NCBI GenBank assembly: GCA_934661755.1
Contig: CAKUJM010000053.1
Span: 1-16,656 of the forward strand
Direction of reading: 5' to 3'
DNA from: an uncultured Lentisphaeria bacterium
GTDB taxonomy: Bacteria > Verrucomicrobiota > Lentisphaeria > Oligosphaerales > Oligosphaeraceae
Length of the DNA: 16,656 nucleotides
The number at the start of each line of letters is the position of its first letter. The first letter of the stretch is position 1. Below, piece by piece: positions 1 through 7,039 of the stretch. A model generated the notes under the pieces. It was not told where the DNA came from, did not search any database, and was given only the letters and a program-made list of their open reading frames with translations. Position numbers and translations under genes: made by a program.

Positions 1-126
1 CGTGTCTTCCGTGTCTTCCGTGTCTTCCGTGTCTTCCGTGTCTTCCGTGTCTTCCGTGTCTTCCGTGTCTTCCGTGTCTTCCGTGTTTTCCGTGTTTTCC
101 GTGTTTTCCGTGTTTTCCGTGTTTTC
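1..126. repeat. 9-bp tandem repeat array (14 copies, two variants)
   Basis: Nine perfect copies of cgtgtcttc (1-81) are followed by five perfect copies of cgtgttttc (82-126). The array is open at the window edge, so its full length is unknown. The two variants are sorted into blocks, which suggests growth by slippage or unequal exchange. Read on the minus strand the unit is CACGGAAGA or CACGGAAAA. It ends against the stop codon of the glycosyltransferase gene, so it lies in that gene's 3' region. The period of nine keeps frames open, but nothing indicates that it is translated. Confidence 0.97.
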
Positions 127-128
127 CG

Positions 129-815
129 TCACCCCATGAAGCGGTCCAGCAGCAGATCGATCAGGATATTTACCGCATTGACGGCGCCCTGCCCTTTGCC
201 GACGCTGTAATCGCTGTAAACAATATGGGTGGGGACCTCGACGCAACGCAGGCGATGACGCCGGATCTGCGACAGGATCTGGCTGGCGTGCGCCATGCGA
301 TCCTCAGTGATGTCGATGCATTCCAGCGCCCGGCGCCCCAGCGCCCGGAAACCGTTATGGGCGTCGGTGAGCCACATGCCGGTGAGCGCGCCGTTGACGC
401 ATCGCGCCAGCCGCAGTAGCCCCCGTCGCATCGGCGGGACAGCCGCGACATCCTCCGGACGCAGGAAACGCGACCCCAGCGCGATGTCGGCGCCATTCCG
501 GATCGCCGCCACCAGCGCGGGGATCTCCGCCGGATCATGCTGTCCATCGGCGTCATAGTGGATGCAGCAAGTGGCGCCATGGCGGCGACAGTACTCCATT
601 CCGGTCTGCAATGCCGCGCCCTGCCCGCGGTTGATGCGGTGGCGCAATGCCACCGCCGGAAGCCCTGCAAGCGCCGATGCGGCCGGATCCCGCGATCCAT
701 CGTCCACAACCACCACGCGGTAGCCGCTGCGACACAGCGGCGCCACCACCCGGCGGAGCACTTCCGGGGATTCGTTGTATGCGGGGATTACCACAAAGGC
801 CTTTTCCATGAGCAT
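129..815 (-). CDS. Family 2 glycosyltransferase (DPM1/polyprenyl-phosphate glycosyltransferase-like)
   Basis: This is a GT-A fold glycosyltransferase, expected to move a sugar from a nucleotide donor to a lipid-phosphate or envelope glycan acceptor at the cytoplasmic face of the membrane. With the start used here (228 aa) the N-terminal VIPAYNES begins near residue 9, VDDGS is near 37, the metal-binding DADGQHD near 88 and GSRF near 114. A conserved LTDAHNGFRA lies near 149 and a late YSDYSVGKGQ near 200. There is no C-terminal membrane domain, so it is a short soluble or peripheral form. The start is uncertain. ATG codons lie at 815 and 809 and a TTG at 824, and none has a clear Shine-Dalgarno sequence. 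The stop of recD2 lies 15 nt upstream, so the two are probably co-transcribed. The 9-bp repeat array follows directly. The family is well supported; donor and acceptor cannot be told. Confidence 0.9.
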   Translation of the reverse strand: MLMEKAFVVIPAYNESPEVLRRVVAPLCRSGYRVVVVDDGSRDPAASALAGLPAVALRHRINRGQGAALQTGMEYCRRHGATCCIHYDADGQHDPAEIPALVAAIRNGADIALGSRFLRPEDVAAVPPMRRGLLRLARCVNGALTGMWLTDAHNGFRALGRRALECIDITEDRMAHASQILSQIRRHRLRCVEVPTHIVYSDYSVGKGQGAVNAVNILIDLLLDRFMG

Positions 816-830
816 AGATGACAAAAGTTT

Positions 831-3113
831 TCAGATTTTTTCCAGCCGGTGCCGCAGCATCGAGATCCGCAATGCCGGCGTGTCGTTCTTGACCGCCGTC
901 TGGACGGCGTGGCGGCTACCGACGATGATGAACAGCTTCCGGGCACGGGTCATGCCGGTGTAAAGCAGATTCCGTTGCAGCATGATATGATGCTGGTCGA
1001 GCATCGGCATGACCACCGCCGGAAACTCGCTGCCCTGGGACTTGTGGATCGTGATCGCGTAGCAGAGGGTGAGCTGGTCGGTCTCCTCGGCCTTGTAGCT
1101 CACCCGCGACTGGTCGAAGAGCACCGAGAATCCCCGGCTGGCCGGGTCCATGCTGACAATGCGGCCCATTTCGCCGTTGTAGATCTGCTTGTCGTAGTTG
1201 TTCTTGATCTGCATCACCCGGTCGCCCAACCGGAAAAGGCGCGGCGTCTCGCCGGAAATGACCATCTCCGGCTTCTCTTCCGACGGCGGATTGAGCGCCG
1301 CCTGCAGGGCCTCGTTGAGCGCAGTCGCGCCGCATTGCCCGCGGCGCATCGGCGCCAGCACCTGGATATCCTCCATGGCGTCGAAGCCGAAAAAGCCGGG
1401 GATATGGCGGCACACCAGCTTCCGGATGAACTCCGCGGCCTGGGACGGCTCGCGGCATTCGTAAAAATAGAAGTCGCCGGCAGTGCCCTTGGGCGGATTG
1501 GCCAATGACGGCATGACGCCGTGGTTGACATCGTGGGCGCTGGTGACAATCCGGCTGCCCTCGCGCTGACGGTAGATCCGGGTGAGCGCAGTCACCGGAA
1601 AACGACCGCAGCCGATGAGGTCGTTGAGTACGCATCCCGGACCGACCGACGGCAATTGGTCGCGGTCGCCCACCAGCACCACCCGGGTGCCGGGGCGCAC
1701 CGCCGCAAACAACGACCGCGCCAGAAAGATGTCCAGCATCGAGACCTCGTCGACGATGAGCAGGTCGCATTCCAGCGGGTCGTCCTCGCCATGGAGGAAT
1801 TTCCGCGTTTGCGGGTCATACTGCAAAAGCCGGTGGATGGTGACGGCCTCAAGCCCCGCGCTCTCGCCCAGCCGCCGCGCCGCCCGGCCGGTCGGCGCCG
1901 CCAGCCGGACCCGCCAGCGCCTTTTCAGGGCGTCGCAGACGATCCGGGCAATCACCGTGGTCTTGCCCACCCCCGGCCCGCCGGTGATGATCGACAACGC
2001 ATTCTCCGACGCACGACGGCAAGCCTGCAACTGCTCGTCATTGAGGATGACACGCGACAGCGACTCCTCCATTTTCCGCAGCCGCGACGGCGGCACCGCC
2101 GGAAAATCCCCGTCGCCACATTGCGCCCGCTCGGGCAGCGCCGCCACCCGCATCAGCACCCGGAGCAGCTCCGCCAGCCGTCTCTCCGCGTTGTACAGCT
2201 TCCGGCTGTACAGCAACGACGCATAGCCGGCGCCTTCCGGAAAATTCTCCCGCACCACCTTGCCATCCCTGATGGCGGCGTCAATCCCGACCTGGGCGTT
2301 CTCCGGCGTGCATTGCAGCAGCTTCTCCATCTCCGCCATCAGCGACTCCGGCGGCAGCGCGACATGGCCGTCGCCGGAGGCCTGCTCCAGGCAATACAGC
2401 GCCGCGGCGCTCAGCCGCAACGGCGACGACGCCCCGAAGCCGGCGCTGGCGGCGATGCGGTCGGCAGTGAGGAAACCGATGCCATCGACATCCGAGGCCA
2501 GGCGATAGGGATTGCGGCGGATCACCTCGGCGGCCGCCACCGCGGTATAGCGGCTGATGATCCGCTTGCACAACGCCGGCGAAATCCCCATCCCCTGCAG
2601 GAAGACAAAGGTGTCGCGGTCGGCGTGCTGGCGCTGCCAGGCCTCCTTGACTTGTGCGACGCGCTTGGCGCCAAAGCCGCGGATCTCCCGCAACCGCTCC
2701 GGGGCGGAATCCAGGATCTCCAGCGACCGGTCGCCAAAATGCTCGACGATCTGGCCGGCATAGCGCTTGGAGATCCCCGGAATGACCCCGGACGACAAAT
2801 AGCGTAGCATCCCCAGCTGGCTGGTCGGCAGCACCGCCTGGCAATCCGTAACCTGGAACTGCCGGCCATATCCGGGATTGTCCGTCCAATGCCCGGACAG
2901 CTGCAGCATCATGCCCTCCATCGCCCCATTCAGCATCCCCGCAATCATCACCTCGCCCGGCTGATCCTCACGCCGCAACTTCCCGACGCCATAGCCATTC
3001 TGCGGATTGGAGTAGATTACGTGGATCAACTCGCCGGCCATCCCGCCTTCGTCCGGCAACGGCCCGTTGCCAGGCGGCGTCTCTATGGGGATGTGCTTCC
3101 GGGGAAATGGCAT
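831..3113 (-). CDS. recD2: RecD2-type ATP-dependent DNA helicase (RecD/TraA family)
   Basis: RecD2 is a 5'-3' superfamily 1B helicase found without RecBC and linked to DNA repair. Positions here count from the longest possible reading, from 3167 (778 aa). A RecD2 N-terminal domain starts near 45. Helix-hairpin-helix segments cover about 125-200 and the GIGF region is near 229. Walker A GGPGVGKT is at 396-403, APTGRAARR at 424, Walker B IVDEVSMLD at 471-479, VGDRDQLPSVGPG at 499, RIYRQ at 530, TIHKSQGSEF at 706 and LLYTGMTRARK at 734. All helicase motifs look intact. The reading from 3167 begins inside a tandem repeat and too near a predicted transcription start, so I chose the ATG at 3113 (760 aa). 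The ATG at 3041 (736 aa) is an alternative, with AAGG just upstream. The glycosyltransferase gene follows closely. Confidence 0.95.
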   Translation of the reverse strand: MPFPRKHIPIETPPGNGPLPDEGGMAGELIHVIYSNPQNGYGVGKLRREDQPGEVMIAGMLNGAMEGMMLQLSGHWTDNPGYGRQFQVTDCQAVLPTSQLGMLRYLSSGVIPGISKRYAGQIVEHFGDRSLEILDSAPERLREIRGFGAKRVAQVKEAWQRQHADRDTFVFLQGMGISPALCKRIISRYTAVAAAEVIRRNPYRLASDVDGIGFLTADRIAASAGFGASSPLRLSAAALYCLEQASGDGHVALPPESLMAEMEKLLQCTPENAQVGIDAAIRDGKVVRENFPEGAGYASLLYSRKLYNAERRLAELLRVLMRVAALPERAQCGDGDFPAVPPSRLRKMEESLSRVILNDEQLQACRRASENALSIITGGPGVGKTTVIARIVCDALKRRWRVRLAAPTGRAARRLGESAGLEAVTIHRLLQYDPQTRKFLHGEDDPLECDLLIVDEVSMLDIFLARSLFAAVRPGTRVVLVGDRDQLPSVGPGCVLNDLIGCGRFPVTALTRIYRQREGSRIVTSAHDVNHGVMPSLANPPKGTAGDFYFYECREPSQAAEFIRKLVCRHIPGFFGFDAMEDIQVLAPMRRGQCGATALNEALQAALNPPSEEKPEMVISGETPRLFRLGDRVMQIKNNYDKQIYNGEMGRIVSMDPASRGFSVLFDQSRVSYKAEETDQLTLCYAITIHKSQGSEFPAVVMPMLDQHHIMLQRNLLYTGMTRARKLFIIVGSRHAVQTAVKNDTPALRISMLRHRLEKI

Positions 3114-3140
3114 CTTGGATGGTTGTTCGGGGAAAGGGGA

Positions 3141-3169
3141 CACGGCGGCACGGCGGCACGGCGGCACGG
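3141..3169. repeat. 8-bp tandem repeat (cacggcgg, about 3.6 copies)
   Basis: Three full copies of cacggcgg plus cacgg lie between the divergent recD2 and phosphofructokinase genes, in the presumed recD2 leader. The CACGG core is the same as in the minus-strand unit of the 9-bp array at the left end of the window, but the period is 8 rather than 9. Confidence 0.9.
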
Positions 3170-3178
3170 AATATCGGT

Positions 3179-3184
3179 ATTATA
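3179..3184 (-). promoter_or_regulatory. Candidate -10 box for recD2
   Basis: The minus strand reads TATAAT, a perfect -10 hexamer. Transcription would start near 3172, just before the 8-bp repeat. The best -35 at 17-bp spacing is a weak CGTACA, so this rests mainly on the -10. If correct, it favours the downstream start codons for recD2. Confidence 0.4.
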
Positions 3185-3249
3185 GTTTGCCGTACGCGCA
3201 CTGTACGCACATATCCGCCAAAACCAAGCCCCGAACCCCGGAAAAAAAC

Positions 3250-4587
3250 ATGCTCCCGGAAAATATCAACGTCGATCTCGAAAAACTGCCCGCAATGGAT
3301 TTCTCGGTGACGTATCTTGGGGAACCGACCCTGCCTTCGCCGCTGAACCGGGTGAACTTCGTCGATGACACCGAGCGCATCTGCTACTGCTCCGATGCCA
3401 AGATCAACGGGCAATTCTGGGAAAAATACCACGCCATCCCCTCATTCCTGGCCGCCGGCCCACGGCGGAAGATCTTCCGCGACCCCAGCTGGACCCGCGC
3501 GGCAATCGTCACCTGCGGCGGCTTGTGCCCCGGACTCAATGACGTGATCAAGGGGCTGGTCAATACCCTCTGGCATATCTACGGCGTCGACAGCATCTAC
3601 GGAATCCGCTACGGCTACGAGGGACTCAACCCCGCCTACAAGCTCAAGCCCATGGAGCTGAACCCGGATGTCGTCGACAACATCCACACCGAGGGCGGAA
3701 CCATCCTGGGCTCGTCCCGCGGACAGCAACCCACCGAGGAGATCGTGCGCACCCTCGACCGCCTGAACATCAACATCCTCTTCACCATCGGCGGCGACGG
3801 CACCCAGCGCGGCGCCCATGACATCGCCATGGCCTGCAAGAAGCGCGGAGTCGAAGTGAGCATCATCGGCATCCCCAAGACCATCGACAACGACCTCAAT
3901 TTCATGGACAAGACCTTCGGCTTCGAGACCGCGGTGCAGGCATCGTCGTCAATCCTGAGCTGCGCCCACAACGAGGCCAACGGCTGCTACAACGGCATCG
4001 GCCTGGTGCGGCTGATGGGACGCGACTCCGGATTCATCGCGGCATACGCCAGCCTGGCCAATACCGTGGTCAATTTCTGCCTGATCCCCGAGGTGCCGCT
4101 GGTGCTCGACGGCCCGGGCGGGCTGCTCCACACCCTCGAACGCCGCCTGGCGCGCAAGCATCACGCGGTGATCGTGGTGGCCGAGGGCGCCGGACAGGAC
4201 CTGATCTCCACCGAAAAGGTCAAGGACAAGTCCGGAAACATCCTCCATAACGACATCGGGACATTCCTGCGCGACACCATCAAGGCGCATTTCTCCGCCA
4301 AAAACATCGACATGGGGATCAAGTACTTCGACCCCAGCTACGAAATCCGCAGCCTCCAGGCCAACTCCAATGACTCCATCTTCTGCCTGCACCTGGCCCA
4401 GCATGCCGTCCATGCCGCCATGGCCGGCATGACCGACATCGTCGTCGCCAACTGGCAGGGATACTACACCTACGTGCCAATCCCCATGGCCACCAGCGCC
4501 CGGCGCAAAATCAACCCGCAGGGACAGCTCTGGCAGTCCGTCCTCATGACCACCCGCCAGCGCCAAAGCCCCGACTACCAGCCGTAG
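3250..4587 (+). CDS. pfkA: 6-phosphofructokinase, ATP-dependent type of the plant/trypanosome clade
   Basis: This cytoplasmic glycolytic enzyme phosphorylates fructose 6-phosphate to the 1,6-bisphosphate. The 445-aa protein shows TCGGLCPGLN at 88-97, YGYEGLNP at 121, GGTILGSSRG at 149-158, GGDGTQRGA at 181-189, PKTIDND at 209-215 (catalytic aspartates), MGRDSGFIAA at 256 and the FDPSYEIRS segment near 360. The glycine in GGDGT, where PPi-dependent enzymes carry aspartate, points to ATP as phosphoryl donor. The lysine in PKTIDND is shared by PPi enzymes and by ATP enzymes of the plant and trypanosome type. The open frame extends upstream to 3067 through the tandem repeat, but family homology begins after the ATG at 3250, which I take as start; its ribosome binding site is weak (ggaaaaaaac). 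It stands alone, divergent from recD2 and convergent with the GH5 unit. Donor specificity is inferred from two residues. Confidence 0.93.
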   Translation: MLPENINVDLEKLPAMDFSVTYLGEPTLPSPLNRVNFVDDTERICYCSDAKINGQFWEKYHAIPSFLAAGPRRKIFRDPSWTRAAIVTCGGLCPGLNDVIKGLVNTLWHIYGVDSIYGIRYGYEGLNPAYKLKPMELNPDVVDNIHTEGGTILGSSRGQQPTEEIVRTLDRLNINILFTIGGDGTQRGAHDIAMACKKRGVEVSIIGIPKTIDNDLNFMDKTFGFETAVQASSSILSCAHNEANGCYNGIGLVRLMGRDSGFIAAYASLANTVVNFCLIPEVPLVLDGPGGLLHTLERRLARKHHAVIVVAEGAGQDLISTEKVKDKSGNILHNDIGTFLRDTIKAHFSAKNIDMGIKYFDPSYEIRSLQANSNDSIFCLHLAQHAVHAAMAGMTDIVVANWQGYYTYVPIPMATSARRKINPQGQLWQSVLMTTRQRQSPDYQP

Positions 4588-4635
4588 GGCTTTTGGACGC
4601 AAGCCCCAAAGCGGAGGGGGCGATGACGGCGGCCT

Positions 4636-4661
4636 AAAAAACGCCCCCCGCCTCGGCAGGG
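4636..4661 (-). terminator. Candidate terminator of the GH5 unit
   Basis: On the minus strand CCCTGC-CGAG-GCGGGG forms a 6-bp stem with one G-U pair. After GGCG comes a run of six T. It lies about 85 nt beyond the GH5 stop. The four bases between stem and T-run make it imperfect. Confidence 0.45.
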
Positions 4662-4667
4662 ACGGTG

Positions 4668-4683
4668 CGGCGCCATGGCGCCG
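4668..4683. other. 16-bp perfect palindrome between convergent genes
   Basis: The sequence cggcgccatggcgccg equals its own reverse complement. It sits between the ends of the phosphofructokinase and GH5 genes, beside the terminator candidate. It may add to a shared transcription end or be a protein site; no function is shown. Confidence 0.55.
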
Positions 4684-4744
4684 GAATGGCCCCTCCGCCG
4701 CCGTGACCTGCCCTTGCGCACGTCCTTCCCCCCTTCCCCTCTGT

Positions 4745-6262
4745 TCACCGCAGTTCGCAGTTGCGCTTCAGCCCTTGCAGCAATGCGCGTTTGCGGGCGT
4801 TGTCCGGATCCATCTGGTCGTCCCCTGGATTATCCGAGTGCTCGACGCTCCAGCCATTCCACTCGCGGAATGCGTGATAGCACCAATCCCAGTCGTATTC
4901 CTCAAACAGCCGCATGGAGTCCTCCAGATAACGGTCGGCGCCGGGCGCCCAGCGAATCGCGCTGAATTCACCAACCAGGATTCGGGCGCCGGTCTTCTGT
5001 TGAAATTCACGGACGCGCTGGAGGGCGTTTCGGAGTCCATCGACATCCCACTCCTTTTCGGGGGATGGCCACTGGAGGAGCGTCTTGCTCTTGTCGATCT
5101 GATGGGTGAACTGGCTTGGCCAATAGCTATGTATGGTATAGACGATATTCTTCTCCGGATAGATCGGCAGAAATTCCAGACCGGTGCCTCCGCCGGGGGC
5201 GGTGACGATGATCTGGGTGTCCGGGTCAATCTGCCGGATTGACCGGATCAGCCGCCCCTCGAATTCTCCCAGCGACTCCAGCGACGGCGGCGCGGCGGAG
5301 ACATCGGGTTCATTGAGCAGATCATACCCCCAAAGCATGGGCTGGTTGCGGCAGTGCCGTGCCAGATCGCGCCAGATGTCGGTGAGGATTTGCCGCCCCT
5401 CTGCGCTATCCAGCCCGACCTGCTGGTACAGATGCAGATCGATTATGATCCATACCCCGTACTTGCGCCCCAGATCAAACACCCTGTCAAGAACCGGATA
5501 TTGCGACTGCACCCACCGGGCATACCCCTCCGGAGTATTGGGAAAACGGCTGTCAAGCGCCTTGTTGAGCTGCCAGCGCAGAAGATTGACATTCCATTCC
5601 GACAGCGTCCGGAATGCATCCTCGTCCATGCGCTCCGGCACCATGGGCGACATCACGCCGCGTCCGCGCGGAGGCAGTACGTCGTCGTATTTTGCCTTCG
5701 GCACCTCCTTCATCTCGAAAATCGAGACCGCGCCCGGCTTGGTGGAAAAGCGCACGTTGCGGAATTCCACCTCTCCGGCGGAACCCTCCATCCCCAGCAC
5801 CAGGCTGCAGCTCCGTACGCCCTTCGGAAAAGTGTAGCTCCAGAAGGTGTATTTCCGGGCGTGGGATCCCCAACGCGGGGTCGATGGCGAAAAACCGCCC
5901 CACTGCGGCCAGACCCGCTTGCCGTCCTCCCCCTGGAACGGAACCATGAACTTCACGCCATTCCAAGGCTCATTGACCGGCTCGGTGACATTGCGATAGG
6001 CGATCTCGGCCTCGAAAAACACCTTCTTCCCCGCCACCAGCTCCGGAGACAGCGGAATGCCGATTGCACCATGGTTCTTGTCAGGCGGAACCGTGATCCT
6101 CAACACCGGCGCGCCATCGTAGTCGCGGTAGATCTCCGCATTGGGATTCCTGCCGACCGCCTCGCGAACCGATGCCGAGTTGAAGTCGCACTCCCAGCCG
6201 TCCGCCCCCCGCAATCCAATGACGGTGAATAAAAAAGCGACGATGACAAATGGCGTCTTCAT
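4745..6262 (-). CDS. Secreted glycoside hydrolase family 5 (cellulase-like) with N-terminal beta-sandwich region
   Basis: This is probably an exported endo-acting enzyme cleaving a beta-linked polysaccharide with retention of configuration. The 505-aa protein starts MKTPFVIVAFLFTVIGLRGA, a signal peptide of about 20 residues. Residues 25-175 look like a carbohydrate-binding-type beta-sandwich. The (beta/alpha)8 catalytic domain covers about 200-500. The conserved Arg is in LLRW (R229), followed by DLHLY (H277), the acid/base in LLNEPD (E318), HSY (H378-Y380) and the nucleophile in GEF (E432), so the enzyme should be active. The ATG at 6262 was chosen because GGAGG lies 8 nt upstream and the signal peptide begins there; the frame stays open to 6382 but that part overlaps the upstream gene. 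It is the third gene of a regulator-pseudopilin-hydrolase unit, 19 nt after the pseudopilin stop. The substrate (cellulose, mannan, xyloglucan or other) cannot be told from the sequence. Confidence 0.9.
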   Translation of the reverse strand: MKTPFVIVAFLFTVIGLRGADGWECDFNSASVREAVGRNPNAEIYRDYDGAPVLRITVPPDKNHGAIGIPLSPELVAGKKVFFEAEIAYRNVTEPVNEPWNGVKFMVPFQGEDGKRVWPQWGGFSPSTPRWGSHARKYTFWSYTFPKGVRSCSLVLGMEGSAGEVEFRNVRFSTKPGAVSIFEMKEVPKAKYDDVLPPRGRGVMSPMVPERMDEDAFRTLSEWNVNLLRWQLNKALDSRFPNTPEGYARWVQSQYPVLDRVFDLGRKYGVWIIIDLHLYQQVGLDSAEGRQILTDIWRDLARHCRNQPMLWGYDLLNEPDVSAAPPSLESLGEFEGRLIRSIRQIDPDTQIIVTAPGGGTGLEFLPIYPEKNIVYTIHSYWPSQFTHQIDKSKTLLQWPSPEKEWDVDGLRNALQRVREFQQKTGARILVGEFSAIRWAPGADRYLEDSMRLFEEYDWDWCYHAFREWNGWSVEHSDNPGDDQMDPDNARKRALLQGLKRNCELR

Positions 6263-6281
6263 GGTCGTCTCCTCCGCACGG

Positions 6282-6992
6282 TCAAGGCATGGTATTGAGC
6301 AGGCACGCGAAGTCTTTTCGGGTCCAGGAGACATGCGAATTCCTGGATTCGAAGCCGACATGCCCATCCCAGAAGGCCGCATTGCACCCGGTATAGGAAT
6401 TGTGCCGCCAATCCGCCGAATGATCCAGGGCGCCCGGCGCCGCCCATACCCACATCCCCGCCCAGCTGAAATTCAAGCCGATGTTTGACACCGAATCCAC
6501 CAGCATCACCCGCCGCGAATGGGCGGTCATCTTCTTGTAGAATGGACGGGAGTAACCGCCATCCGGCACGTCACGGAAGACATTGAGGGAATAGACCGAA
6601 TACTCCAGCCTCTTGACGGGGGACACGGCTGACAGGCAGGGACACCTCGTGATGCCAGTCCCCGTCCAGCCCGTCTCGTTTGGAGAAGACGGCTGGGAAT
6701 AATAGCCGTTCAGTATCAACGTCCACCACCAGGCGCGGTTGTCGGCAAAATTCGTCACCCAGCCGGTGTTGCACGCGGCATAGCCGTCGTTGTCGTCCAC
6801 ATACATCAGCTGATAGAGCGCAAGCTGCTTCATGTTGTTGACACAGCTGATGTTCTTCGCCTTCTCCCGCGCCTTGCTCAAGGCCGGCAACAGCATCGAC
6901 GCCAATATCGCAATGATTGCGATCACTACCAGCAACTCTATTAGGGTAAAGGAATTGCCATATTTCATTCTATGGGACAAGGTAATTGTCAT
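6282..6992 (-). CDS. Pseudopilin-like protein with prepilin N-terminal methylation motif and C-terminal H-X-DG motif
   Basis: This is a 236-aa protein of the expanded prepilin-like families of PVC bacteria. After a 14-residue positively charged leader it has FTLIELLVVIAIIAILASML (F15, E19) as the hydrophobic pilin helix, to about 37. A LPALSKAREKAK stretch and a C-terminal globular domain rich in Trp and Tyr follow. The end carries H197 then DG at 209-210 (FWDGHVGF), like the H-X9-DG signature of DUF1559-type proteins but with 11 residues between. The residue before Phe is Ser instead of the usual Gly, common in these families but departing from the classic prepilin peptidase site. The ATG at 6992 has AGGAG 8-9 nt upstream. 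It lies 47 nt after the regulator gene and 19 nt before GH5, so it is likely co-transcribed. It may be a surface or substrate-handling protein instead of a pilus subunit; its function is unknown. Confidence 0.85.
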   Translation of the reverse strand: MTITLSHRMKYGNSFTLIELLVVIAIIAILASMLLPALSKAREKAKNISCVNNMKQLALYQLMYVDDNDGYAACNTGWVTNFADNRAWWWTLILNGYYSQPSSPNETGWTGTGITRCPCLSAVSPVKRLEYSVYSLNVFRDVPDGGYSRPFYKKMTAHSRRVMLVDSVSNIGLNFSWAGMWVWAAPGALDHSADWRHNSYTGCNAAFWDGHVGFESRNSHVSWTRKDFACLLNTMP

Positions 6993-7039
6993 GTTTTGTC
7001 TCCTGTTGCGTTGTGTGACTGGTTGCGTGAAATCCCACA

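Noticed and set aside
1..126. CRISPR array
   Set aside because: The repeats are 9 bp and directly adjacent with no spacers, so this is a simple tandem repeat.
1521..2807. 428-codon plus-strand frame
   Set aside because: It is a shadow of recD2 on the opposite strand, caused by high GC content, with His/Arg/Gln-rich nonsense composition.
4587..4606. Hairpin gggctt/aagccc as terminator of the phosphofructokinase gene
   Set aside because: The stem is perfect over 6 bp, but no T-run follows on the plus strand.
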